Below, piece after piece: positions 18,001 through 23,988 of a stretch of 23,988 nucleotides of DNA. Numbering within the stretch: position 1 is the first letter of the stretch; each line of letters opens with the position of its first letter. The position numbers and the translations under genes are program-made. The notes under the pieces were generated by a model. It saw nothing but the letters and a program-made list of their open reading frames with translations. It made no database searches and had not been told where the DNA came from. This stretch comes from Baffinella frigidus (Eukaryota; Cryptophyceae; Cryptomonadales; Baffinellaceae): NCBI GenBank assembly GCA_026770585.1, contig MU646583.1, forward strand, positions 287,386 through 311,373, written 5' to 3'.

Positions 18001-20247
18001 GAAACGAGCAAGATGGGAGGAGGGATATTCGGAGAAACAAGAAGGGGGGGGGGGGGAGGCAGGAATACTGGAAGAAACGAGCAAGAAACGGGGAGAGGGG
18101 GGCATACTCGGAGAGCCAGGCGACCGCGTTGACGTCGAGGTGGTTCGTCGGCTCGTCCAGAAGGAGCAGGTCCGCCTTTGACAGGATCGCCCCTGCGCGT
18201 TCGGGTTTAGGGTTTGGGGTGTGGGGTTTGGGGTTTGGTTTGGGGTCTGGGGTTTGGGTTTAGGGGTTTAGGGTTTTGTGTTTAGGGTTCAGGGGTTGGG
18301 GTGTGGGAAGGAGACGAGGTGGGCGAACCCCAAACCCTAAACCCTCAACCCTCAACCCTAAACCCCTCAGCCCAAAACCCAAACCAAACCCCAAACCCCA
18401 CACCCTAAACCCCAAACCGCAGGGGCGATCCTGTCAAAGGCGGACCTGCTCCTTCCTTTAGGGTTTAGTGTGCAGGGTTTAGGGTTTAGGGTTTAGGGGC
18501 TAGGGTTGAGGGTTGAGGGTTTAGGGTTTAGGATTTAAGGTTTAGGGTTGAGGGCCCCCGCCGGCCTGGCATGTATAAGGTGGCTGTCGCGGTTGGAAGG
18601 AGACGAGGTGGGCGAAGGCTCCACTAGCCCCCCAAAGTGCACTAAATCGTGTATTTGTCTTGCGCCATTTCCCGCCTGAGGCCGGTCAAATTCGACCGGA
18701 ACAGCTGAAACCCCCGCCTGGAACTGAAACAGGCAGAATCAAGATGCGGTCCACTTTGGGAGGGCTAGGGGACCAGCGAGGGCAAGGCGCATGCGCCATC
18801 CGCCAGAAAGCTCGAGGACCGCCGACTTCTGCAGATCCGCTGAGAACCCCATCTCATCTAGCACCTGTCGCCACCACCACCCACTCAGCAGCCACCGGGG
18901 ACTTCGGGAAACGGTCCATCTAAACGATTATGGTACAAATCTTATCCATTGCTGTGGATCCTAACCGGAATCTCGCCCGGAAATCCGGGCGAAAATGATT
19001 ACGGTGCTTGCTCAGTGGAAGTTCAGCCTGCCCCCCTTCATAGGTAGGGTTGTTTGTTCGGCTGATAAGTTGTGAGACTTGTCTGCTGAATATCAGCCGA
19101 CGGCTGAAAAGGGGCTGTGACAAGGGGGCCTTGACCAAGGGCCCGGCAGCTTCTCACGCCTCCTGTGCCACCACCACGCAGATGCTACGCGGCAACGCCT
19201 CTCGCAAGCACCCAGGACCCGACGCAGCGGTCAACGCCATCGCGACACCTTCATCTACCTCTGTCCCACTTGATTTCGGCTCCTCCCCAATTCGCCCCTC
19301 CCCCCCAATTTCCAAGGTAAATTTCGCCCCCCCCCCCAGGAAATACACACGATAAATTTGGGAGGGACGAATTGATGAGGAGCCCAAATCAAAGTGGGAC
19401 AGAGCTAGTTGATGGGTGTACATAATCACGCCGCAGACAAGGACCTCTTGTTCTCTCCGCGCGAGAGAAAGGAGCTGGCAAGTGACACAGGAGCATGGCG
19501 TGAGTGAGCGTCGCTGCGGCGCGCACCTTGGAGACGTCGCCGTCGTTTTGTTCCCTGAGGCCAAGGCGGGCCTGCGCGGCAAGCATGTATGCGATCACCG
19601 ACTGCTCGTCATTCGCGAGGATCTCGTGCTGCACGTACACGACGTTGATGTGCTCCGGGAACCCCGAAATGTCGCGCGCCGCGATGCGGTTCAGGAGCGT
19701 CGTCTTGCCCACCTGGGAGAGGTTGTGGCTTGAGGCGGGGTTCGCAGACCACTAAAAAACAATGGCATCCTGGGAAGGAGAATGGCAAGTGCTCAATTTT
19801 GGGAAGGCGGAAGACCCCGTTGTGTCCGACAATCCCGTACCGCGCCCCCCGCGCCAGATGCAGCTTTGTCGACCGCAGCAGGCTCTTGCCCGCGTACGCT
19901 AAAATGATCCCATCACACTTCATCAGCATTTCCCTCGTGGGCGGCGCAGGGCTGCCGCCTCCGTCTCCGCCGCCGTCGCCACCAGCTACGGAGGGCCCAT
20001 CGATGCCCTTGAAGGCCGCAGCGACCTGCTTGCAGAGCGCGGCGACGTCGGCCTCCCCCATACTGCCTTCTAGCAACGCTCCCAGCGCGTCCTCCATCTC
20101 CCTCGCGATTGTGTCCACGTCTTCATCCCCCATGTCCTCGACCAGCCCGGCGGCCGAGTCTGCCGCATACTCCAGCACCTCCTCGGGAACGCCACCGTGC
20201 TCGGTCAACGCGCGCCGCACCGCACCACCGACGTCCATTGACCCCAT
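11142..20247 (-). CDS. eEF3-like tandem ABC ATPase (eEF3/New1/ABCF group), 3' end missing
   Basis: Proteins of this group bind ribosomes and use ATP in translation elongation (E-site tRNA release) or related steps. Exons in transcript order: 20247-19816, 19712-19527, 18864-18774, 18192-18108, 17611-17479, 16834-16766, 16158-16021, 15012-14854, 14299-14210, 13783-13727, 13516-13442, 13122-13057, 12742-12669, 12025-11946, 11471-11423, 11193-11142. They total 1836 bp, 612 codons, with every junction phase-consistent. Order of motifs: N-terminal helical domain, Walker A GHNGVGKTT, LSGGW signature, LLLLDEPTNHLD, SHD; then GANGAGKTT, chromodomain-like insert, FSGGQ, LIALDEPTNYLD. The last exon ends in phase 0 at donor AAG|GTCCGA, so the ABC2 H-loop and C-terminus lie further left, probably in or beyond the N gap. 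No N-terminal HEAT repeats. The start is the ATG at 20247-20245; an in-frame ATG follows at 20238-20236. Confidence 0.88.
11194..11422 (-). repeat. Intron made of telomere-like repeat plus a copy of the next exon's start
   Basis: On the + strand 11197-11401 is TTTAGGG with variants (TTTGGGG, TTCAGGG). 11402-11422 is an imperfect 21-bp copy (18/21) of 11173-11193, the first 21 bases of exon 16. Donor G|GTGCCG lies in the copy. The acceptor CAG comes from a degenerate repeat unit (AAACCAG). Confidence 0.9.
11797..11967 (-). repeat. Five-copy tandem array of the exon 14 end and its 5' splice site
   Basis: Copies start (+ strand) at 11797, 11833, 11868, 11904 and 11944, period 35-40 bp. In transcript sense each reads like CCACCTCCAAACTCAAAG|GT with variation. 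The rightmost (11944) contains the true exon end and donor. Confidence 0.9.
12029..12255 (-). repeat. Tandem array related to the exon 14 acceptor region
   Basis: Copies of GCCAACCAAGGnCTGGTCAG (+ strand) at about 12030, 12107, 12123, 12160, 12197 and 12236, mostly 37-39 bp apart. In transcript sense this is CTGACC..CCTTGGTTGGC, and the leftmost unit is the real acceptor region GGTTGGCACAG|G. A C-rich telomere-like stretch on the + strand (CTAAACCCC) sits at 12063-12105 between two units. Confidence 0.85.
12365..12660. repeat. Degenerate minisatellite, unit about GAAGCGTGAGCAC
   Basis: Many diverged 12-18 bp units (CACGAAGCGTGAG, CACGCAGTGAGTG, CACGAAGCGGGAA) fill the intron between exons 13 and 14. 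Confidence 0.85.
12669..14299 (-). CDS. eEF3-like gene exons 9-13: ABC2 with chromodomain-like insert
   Basis: Exon 9 (14299-14210): VAYIAQHSMHHLEENLV, then YIQKRFFQ; its donor is GC (CAG|GCACCG). Exon 10 (13783-13727): GQDRELGKM, compare yeast TGEDRETM. Exons 11-12 (13516-13442, 13122-13057): KIVGRAVRGGELCYQVNKVG then WWEPMSNI, the chromodomain-like fold that eEF3 carries between Walker A and signature of ABC2. Exon 13 (12742-12669): DPYVLKLVKNYDEKM. Confidence 0.83.
12765..12849 (-). repeat. Telomere-like tract before exon 13
   Basis: TTTAGGG and TTCAGGG units on the + strand. In the transcript they read CCCTAAA and end about 20 nt before the acceptor at 12743. Confidence 0.92.
12862..13096 (-). 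repeat. Duplicate of the exon 12 end and donor
   Basis: 12862-12914 repeats 13041-13096: both read GGGAACCCAT..., then ATCCGCTACAAG|GTTCTC in transcript sense. The second copy is in the following intron, directly upstream of the 12765-12849 telomere-like tract. Confidence 0.9.
13190..13240 (-). repeat. Telomere-like tract in intron 11, flanked by diverged direct repeats
   Basis: TAAGGGTTAAGG and TTCAGGG units. The sequences on either side (about 13127-13183 and 13325-13390) are diverged direct repeats sharing CCCCACCCAC, CCACCTCGCC and CTCGTCACCAC. Confidence 0.7.
13521..13694 (-). repeat. Telomere-like tract before exon 11
   Basis: About 24 TTTAGGG-type units on the + strand. In transcript sense the tract runs directly into CCCTGAACGCAG|ATG, so the acceptor sits at its end. 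Confidence 0.95.
14811..14868 (-). repeat. Duplicate of the exon 8 end and donor around a short telomere-like filler
   Basis: CACGCACC(C/T)TGAGGTT-type motif at 14847-14868 (true exon end) and 14811-14832, period 36, separated by GGTTCAGGGTTTGGGG. Confidence 0.85.
14854..16834 (-). CDS. eEF3-like gene exons 6-8: inter-domain linker and ABC2 Walker A
   Basis: Exon 6 (16834-16766): FAAARPDVIKALPKKKNSS. Exon 7 (16158-16021): IKFPDPGVLDGIKS, the conserved FPDPG linker, then MRLTNVVFRYE. Exon 8 (15012-14854): QKLSMSSRVALVGANGAGKT and LLKLLVGDLEMGDG. All phase 0. Exon 6 uses acceptor CAACAG|TTT; an upstream AG at 16882 would extend it but breaks the alignment with eEF3. Confidence 0.87.
15272..15340 (-). 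repeat. Decayed upstream copy of exon 8's acceptor and start
   Basis: Matches 14950-15016 with scattered changes and an indel. In transcript sense both have CTGCAGGGGG, then CAGAAGCTGAGCAT and GTCGGAGCCAAC. The copy is frameshifted and its Walker A is lost. Confidence 0.88.
15660..15824. mobile_element. Fold-back element in the intron between exons 7 and 8
   Basis: Arms 15660-15689 (ATAGGCTAACGTCCTGAAAA...) and 15795-15824, with a second nested inverted pair (GCCTACGG...GGGCCC / GGGCCCTACGG...). About 165 bp, non-coding. Confidence 0.8.
15897..16070 (-). repeat. Tandem duplication of the exon 7 end and donor
   Basis: 15897-15982 repeats 15987-16070 (about 89-bp period). The copied part encodes TNVVFRYESSAKDVLK with donor AAG|GTTGCG. 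The copy nearer 15900 lies in the following intron. Confidence 0.92.
16881..17024. mobile_element. Fold-back element in the intron between exons 5 and 6
   Basis: Arms around 16881-16950 and 16965-17024 (CTGCCAGC / GCTGGCAG, AAAGTTTTTGCTA / TAGCAAAAACTTT, AAACGTGTC / GACACGTTT). Confidence 0.7.
17325..17527 (-). repeat. Duplicate of the exon 5 tail
   Basis: 17325-17368 resembles 17483-17527. Both encode HFSD(M/L)QLDYY in transcript sense. The 17325 copy lies in the following intron and ends in a stop without a clear donor. Confidence 0.88.
17479..19712 (-). CDS. eEF3-like gene exons 2-5: rest of ABC1
   Basis: Exon 2 (19712-19527): VGKTTLLNRIAARD, Q-loop region VYVQHE. Exon 3 (18864-18774): VLDEMGFSADLQ and signature LSGGWRMRLALA. 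Exon 4 (18192-18108): Walker B LLLLDEPTNHLD then AVAWLS; donor GA|GTATGC. Exon 5 (17611-17479): VIVSHDYDFLDKTVTDIVHF with the H-loop His, then QLDYYQSGWTQ, aligning residue for residue with yeast LRKYKGNFTE. In exon 3/4 the usual LALAR is LALAG. Confidence 0.88.
17843..17905. repeat. TG/CA microsatellite
   Basis: Runs of TGTGTGTG and GCACGCGCAC in the intron between exons 4 and 5. Confidence 0.9.
17991..18116 (-). repeat. Four-copy tandem array of the exon 4 end and 5' splice site
   Basis: GG(C/A/T)ATACTCGGAGA-type units at 17991, 18022, 18062 and 18101, spaced 31-40 bp. The unit at 18101 holds the real donor GA|GTATGC. Confidence 0.88.
18157..18456. repeat. Inverted duplication of exon 4's acceptor and start, with telomere-like arms
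   Basis: 18419-18456 is an exact reverse complement of 18160-18197 (38 bp: acceptor plus start of the Walker B exon). Between them the + strand reads TTTAGGG-type repeats at 18205-18300 and CCCTAAA-type at 18328-18417, so most of the interval folds back on itself. Confidence 0.93.
18457..18555 (-). repeat. Telomere-like tract in the intron between exons 3 and 4
   Basis: TTTAGGG with TTGAGGG variants. GGAAGGAGACGAGGTGGGCG occurs both after this tract (about 18596) and between the inverted tracts (about 18306). Confidence 0.92.
19816..20247 (-). CDS. eEF3-like gene exon 1: PWI-like N-terminal domain and start of ABC1
   Basis: Residues ~5-75 (AVRRALTEHGGVPEEVLEYA...ALCKQVAAAF) resemble the N-terminal helical (PWI-like) domain of human ABCF3/GCN20 and yeast New1. 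A Gly/Asp-rich linker (GGDGGGDGGG) follows, then the first ABC strand (ILAYAGKSLLRSTKLHLARG) and the first half of Walker A. The exon ends at AACGGG|GTCTTC, splitting GHNG from VGKTT. Confidence 0.88.
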
Positions 20248-20442
20248 CCCAAAACAGAGGCGGCCGCGCGCAGCTCCCTGCAAAAATCTGCACTCGTGGC
20301 GGTCGAACAGGTCATGAGCCTGCAGGCTCAAATGTCATGGTCAAATCTCGAGGGTCCGTTGGAAAGCGTGATAAAGATGGGGCTCTCTGGGTGGGGGCTC
20401 GTTGCTCCGCCTCGGCCTTTTCCCTTGGGCTTGCCGAAGCGC
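20248..20442. promoter_or_regulatory. Shared bidirectional promoter region
   Basis: 195 bp lie between the inferred start codons of the minus-strand eEF3-like gene and the plus-strand gene. No TATA box recognised. Inferred from the head-to-head layout only. Confidence 0.45.
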
Positions 20443-23400
20443 ATGCCCAAGGGCGACGCCGAGGTGGAATTTGATCGCATGATGCGAGCGCACCGCCCGT
20501 CGGTAACGCGCCCCCCCCCCCTCATTTTTATGCCAGCATTCCTTGGACCCAGTTGCGATTCATCAGCACCGTGCCTAGACGTGAGCAGAGCGTCTGATGA
20601 AAGAGCTCCCGCGAAGGATGCACCCGGGTACAACTCAATGGTTGGTCTCGCCTGCTGCGCGCAGGTGCAAGGGTACTCTGTTGCAGTATGCACGCGGGCA
20701 GACCAGGTCGAGCAAACAATGTTGGTTGACCGACAGCCCATCGAATGTGGTGGCAGGTGTGGGAGGACAAAGGAGCCACAACCGAGGAGTTCCGCTCGCT
20801 GAAGGAGGTTGCCAGGGACCGAGTGAAAATCGCTGCTACCAACCTGGAAGGGAGCAACAGCCGACGTCACTCGTCGAGCGGGTGAGCGAGCGAGCCCCCC
20901 CAACGACACCCGCCTCGAATGCTAGCGACCCCGAATTTGCGTGCGGTGCTTGTTCGTCGCGGCACTGCACACACGCTGCAGATCCCTGCATTTCTGAACT
21001 TTCACTCAGCTACCCCACTCAGCGGACTACGAAGGGATTCGTGAATAACCCATAAGCGTTGAGACATACGACCCTACGTTAGGCAAACCGTAGGGTATAG
21101 GGTGGTTCCTACGGATAAGATAACGGAACGTCGGCCCGAAATGTGCCGAAAATCCCTTCGTAGCCCGATGTGTGATACACAGCACGAACGCGGCGGATTC
21201 ACCGCCTCGTCAGGGACAGCACCTGAATGGAAGGGAGCCAGCTGAAGTACGCGACGGGGGTGTGCAGGTCGGAAGATGATTACGGCACCGAGGAGGCACA
21301 CGTGAATGAGAATCATCCGCAGAAGCTCTCGGTGTTCGAAAAAGCGGTGGCCGCTGATAAGGAGGAGAAGCGGGTGCGTCACTCTCTACTCAACCTCCAG
21401 AGCCTGCCTTCCGATTTCTCAGATGGCCCTGCCAGGGCCATTCACTTTCAACTTTGGACAATTTGTTCGGGGAAATACAGTGTTGACCTGCTTACAAACA
21501 GTTTTAGGCCGGAATGGAAGGCAGGTTCGGGAGGTTGAGTAGCCCGCACTGCAGTTTGCAGTGCCAGGGCTGTTTCTGATTGCTTCCTCGTGCGTGCCGG
21601 GCCGGGGGTGGGTATGTGCGTTCTCGGTTGCGAATGGTGTTGTCGCCGTGCCCAACCTGCCGCACCAGAAGGCTGACAAGTCAACACACGCTGGGTCGAT
21701 GGCTTTAATCTTGTTTATTATGTGACTACTCACGCTCTGTGCACGCCCTGGGGCAGATCAAGAAGGAAGCGAGGAAGAAAAGGGAGGCAGTATCTGCCGC
21801 GAATGCTGCTGCGAAGCACGGCAAGCGCATTGTTGCACGACACGCGGCAGATGTATTCCCGCTCTCGCCCACCCTCCTCACGAGTCGCACATCATGTCCC
21901 CCGAATCATCGATCACCGATGAAAGTTGTGGTTCATCACAATTTTGTCGAAATCTTTGAGCGGGGGTGTGGCGCACATTCTGCCCCGATGCACTACATAA
22001 AACGATGGGCGACGATTCAATGCATCCAACGGTGGGCGACACCGTCGGGGCCTGACGTCGGACTGGGTTGGGTTATCAGCTGGGGAGTTGTCAGTTTCGT
22101 CGGGCTGACGCGGGGGTGCTCTGGCCGCAGGGCAAGTTTTTCGACGAGTTTATGCGGTCGACAGGCGGGGGGAAGCAGCCGGGGGCGGGCAGCACCGGGC
22201 CGCGCCGCGCCCTCTCTAGCATGCAAGGTACGGGCTCCACCTTCCCTGCACCAGCACTCCCGCGGCCCCCTGCTTTCTGCGACGCACGCGCCCTCTGTCT
22301 AGCTCTGCCTGAGTTTTATTCTGGCTCGTCCTTAAAAAGTATTTAAGATCATAAATCCAGCACAAAAGGGCGAATAGAAAGCCTTTATGACGAGCCAGAA
22401 TAAAACTCAGGCAGCGGCAGTATGTTTTTCGCACGCCCGTGCAAGAAAGCTCCTGCGGGTATCCACTAGCCCTGGGAAAAATAGAAGGACATTACTGGTT
22501 TGAGCTTTCTGTGAGGGTTGGTGGAAGAGCGAGCGCCTCCAACCGCCCCTGCCGCTGACTGATCCACTAGCCCTGGGAGATGGCTCAAATCGAGCATGTA
22601 ATCTGAGCCATTTCCTTCAGGGAGCCTTTTGAAAACAACAGGCTGCCCCCGGAAATGGCTCAAGTAACATGCTCGATTTGAGCCATCTCCCAGGGCGAGT
22701 GGATCAGCCAGCGGCAGGGGCGGTTGGAGGCGCTCGCTCTTCCACCAACCCTCACAGAAAGCTCAAACCAGTAATGTCTTTCTATTTTTCTGGTACAAAT
22801 TGGTCCAAGGACGTGGAAATTCGACGTCCTTGACCTGAACCGATTCAGGTATTTGGTCAACCTATGAGGGCTGGTGGCCCTGCTTGAGACGGATCGGGGT
22901 TTGGGTTGTGCGCCAAGGAGGCAGCTTCGAGAGGTCATGGGAGTGGCTCGCACGATTCGTGGGAGGGTACTCCCTCCCGTCTCGTCCTACCCCTCCTCCT
23001 GGTTCGCCGGTTTGGAAGATCGTGTTTGAAAAATTATTAACGGACGTTGTTGACAATTTATTAAATCCCGCTTGCCCTCCTCTCTCGCAGGCGACAAGTT
23101 CTCACCAGCAAACCAAATGCGCCATCTTCACGAGCTCTGGGCCCAGGTGCGCATTTCTCGTTCTTAGAGACAGAGAGCGAGCGAGAGAGAGAGGGGGAGG
23201 GGGAGAGCGAGACGGAGACAAAGACAGACCCAGAGACCTTATCACCACGATTTTGCAGCCATCCCGCACTCCTTGAGCACTCCTTGCCCCGCCCCCCATA
23301 CCCTCAAGAGTTGCATGTTCCCTGCTCCGCACACAGGCGCGAACAGGCGCCCCCCCCCAACGCCTCCCCCTCCCCTTTGATCCGTTAGGTTCTTCGAGCT

Positions 23401-23969
23401 CTTATTATAGGCGGACACTGGAACTGGTTCGGTAGAAAAAAACTGCTTCCTTTCGGATCGCACCAAGCCCCCCCCCCTCCCCCTGGACCTGAGGCATCCG
23501 CATCGGGAGCATGCCCCTAGTGGCATCCGGGACAATCACGTAATTTAATGAAATCTGCTGCCCAAGTGTTTTACTATTACTAGTATGAGCCTTAGGTGTA
23601 GTAAATTGCGCCCAAATCCATCAAATTAAATAACATCCCCGGATTAAGTGCTCGTTGAACGACCCCCGGCAACCCCCGCGGTCCGTAAGTGCGTCCCCCT
23701 CCTGGCTAGAGTCAGGACTCAGTTTTCAAGTTCCCAGTGTCCGACTTATTTCAGGAGTGGTGACAGCCTCCCGGCGCCCCCCGCAGGAGGACAAGCCACA
23801 GTGGGGCAAGTCAGGCTCCAAGGACGAGTGCGGGCGCGTGTTCGGGGAGTTTGGGAAGCGGTCGCACGGGCTGGGCACGTCTCTCAGGCGATCCGAGCGC
23901 GCTGCCTCTATTTCTGAGCGCGAGCCCCCCCCCCCGCACCCTCCCGACCGAGCGCCCTCCCTCCCTTAG
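20443..23969 (+). CDS. Uncharacterised multi-exon protein, 3' end open
   Basis: Family not recognised. Exons: 20443-20502 (ATG; MPKGDAEVEFDRMMRAHRPS, donor TCG|GTAACG), 20591-20644 (RLMKELPRRMHPGTTQWL), 20757-20881 (VWEDKGATTEEFRSLKEVA..., donor GG|GTGAGC), 21268-21373 (SEDDYGTEEAHVNENHP...), 21757-21831 (IKKEARKKREAVSAANAAAK), 22131-22227 (GKFFDEFMRSTGGGKQ..., donor G|GTACGG), 23091-23146 (DKFSPANQMRHLHELWAQ), 23787 onward (EDKPQWGKSGSKDECGRVFG...). All phases agree. It is charged, with a basic coiled-coil-like segment (KKEARKKREA), Ser/Gly-rich linkers and no membrane segment. The last exon is open to TAG at 23967, but its Pro-rich end resembles an intron 3' end, so it probably splices on beyond the window. 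The ATG choice rests on the first exon's open frame and donor. Confidence 0.6.
21027..21163. mobile_element. Fold-back element in an intron of the plus-strand gene
   Basis: Perfect 13-bp terminal inverted repeats CTACGAAGGGATT (21027-21039) and AATCCCTTCGTAG (21151-21163), 137 bp overall, non-coding. Confidence 0.7.
22305..22414. mobile_element. Fold-back element, 26-bp perfect arms
   Basis: Arms 22305-22330 and 22389-22414 (CTGCCTGAGTTTTATTCTGG...) around an AT-rich 58-bp centre, in the intron between exons 22131-22227 and 23091-23146. Confidence 0.8.
22477..22789. mobile_element. Long fold-back element with 139-bp arms
   Basis: Arms 22477-22615 and 22651-22789 are nearly identical reverse complements with a 35-nt centre. 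ATCCACTAGCCCTGGGA occurs just outside the left arm (22461) and again inside it (22562). No coding capacity. Confidence 0.88.
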
Positions 23970-23988
23970 CAGGGTCAGCAGGGTTATC

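Noticed and set aside
19730-20317. 195-codon plus-strand Ser/Pro-rich ORF
   Set aside because: Antisense of exon 1 of the eEF3-like gene.
1-23988. tRNA or rRNA genes
   Set aside because: No cloverleaf or conserved rRNA segment recognised; a covariance-model scan would be needed to exclude tRNAs.

Overview
This is nuclear DNA from a GC-rich, intron-rich eukaryote, most likely a unicellular alga. The evidence is many short spliced exons (most introns GT-AG, one GC-AG), long G/C homopolymers, fold-back elements, a run of Ns from scaffolding, and abundant interstitial copies of the plant-type telomere repeat TTTAGGG. A green (prasinophyte-like) alga fits the repeat type and gene content, but that is only a guess. 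Long single-frame ORFs are misleading here; the genes were rebuilt from exons whose splice phases agree.

Layout. (1) About 757-7227, minus strand: a CBP/p300-type (KAT3) histone acetyltransferase homologue. The HAT core is spread over 757-4883, preceded by Ser/Gly/Asn-rich linker exons. Its last exon ends in a stop at 757, and the protein lacks the ZZ and TAZ2 zinc fingers expected after the HAT. The positions of the catalytic Tyr and Trp look substituted. (2) 7013-9747: a 0.5-kb inverted duplication whose arms each carry the same intact 51-codon exon, one on each strand. (3) 9748-11141: fold-back elements, a 277-base N gap and GGGA repeats. (4) 11142-20247, minus strand: an eEF3-like tandem ABC ATPase in 16 recognisable exons (612 codons, all phases consistent). 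It has a GCN20/ABCF3-like N-terminal domain, ABC1, and ABC2 with a chromodomain-like insert. Its 3' end is missing, probably in or beyond the gap. (5) 20443 to past the right end, plus strand: an uncharacterised protein gene, head-to-head with the ABC gene over a 195-bp shared promoter region.

The most unusual content is how the ABC gene's introns are built. Several carry telomere-like tracts directly against the 3' splice site. One intron (11194-11422) consists only of a telomere-like tract plus an imperfect 21-bp copy of the first bases of the next exon. Others contain decayed copies of the flanking exon end with its splice site, often at a 35-40 bp period. One contains an exact inverted copy of a splice acceptor plus exon start. 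Together these suggest introns created or remodelled by insertion of telomeric DNA and by short local duplications.

The chromatin gene and the translation gene are not an operon and show no functional link. They share only the intron features.
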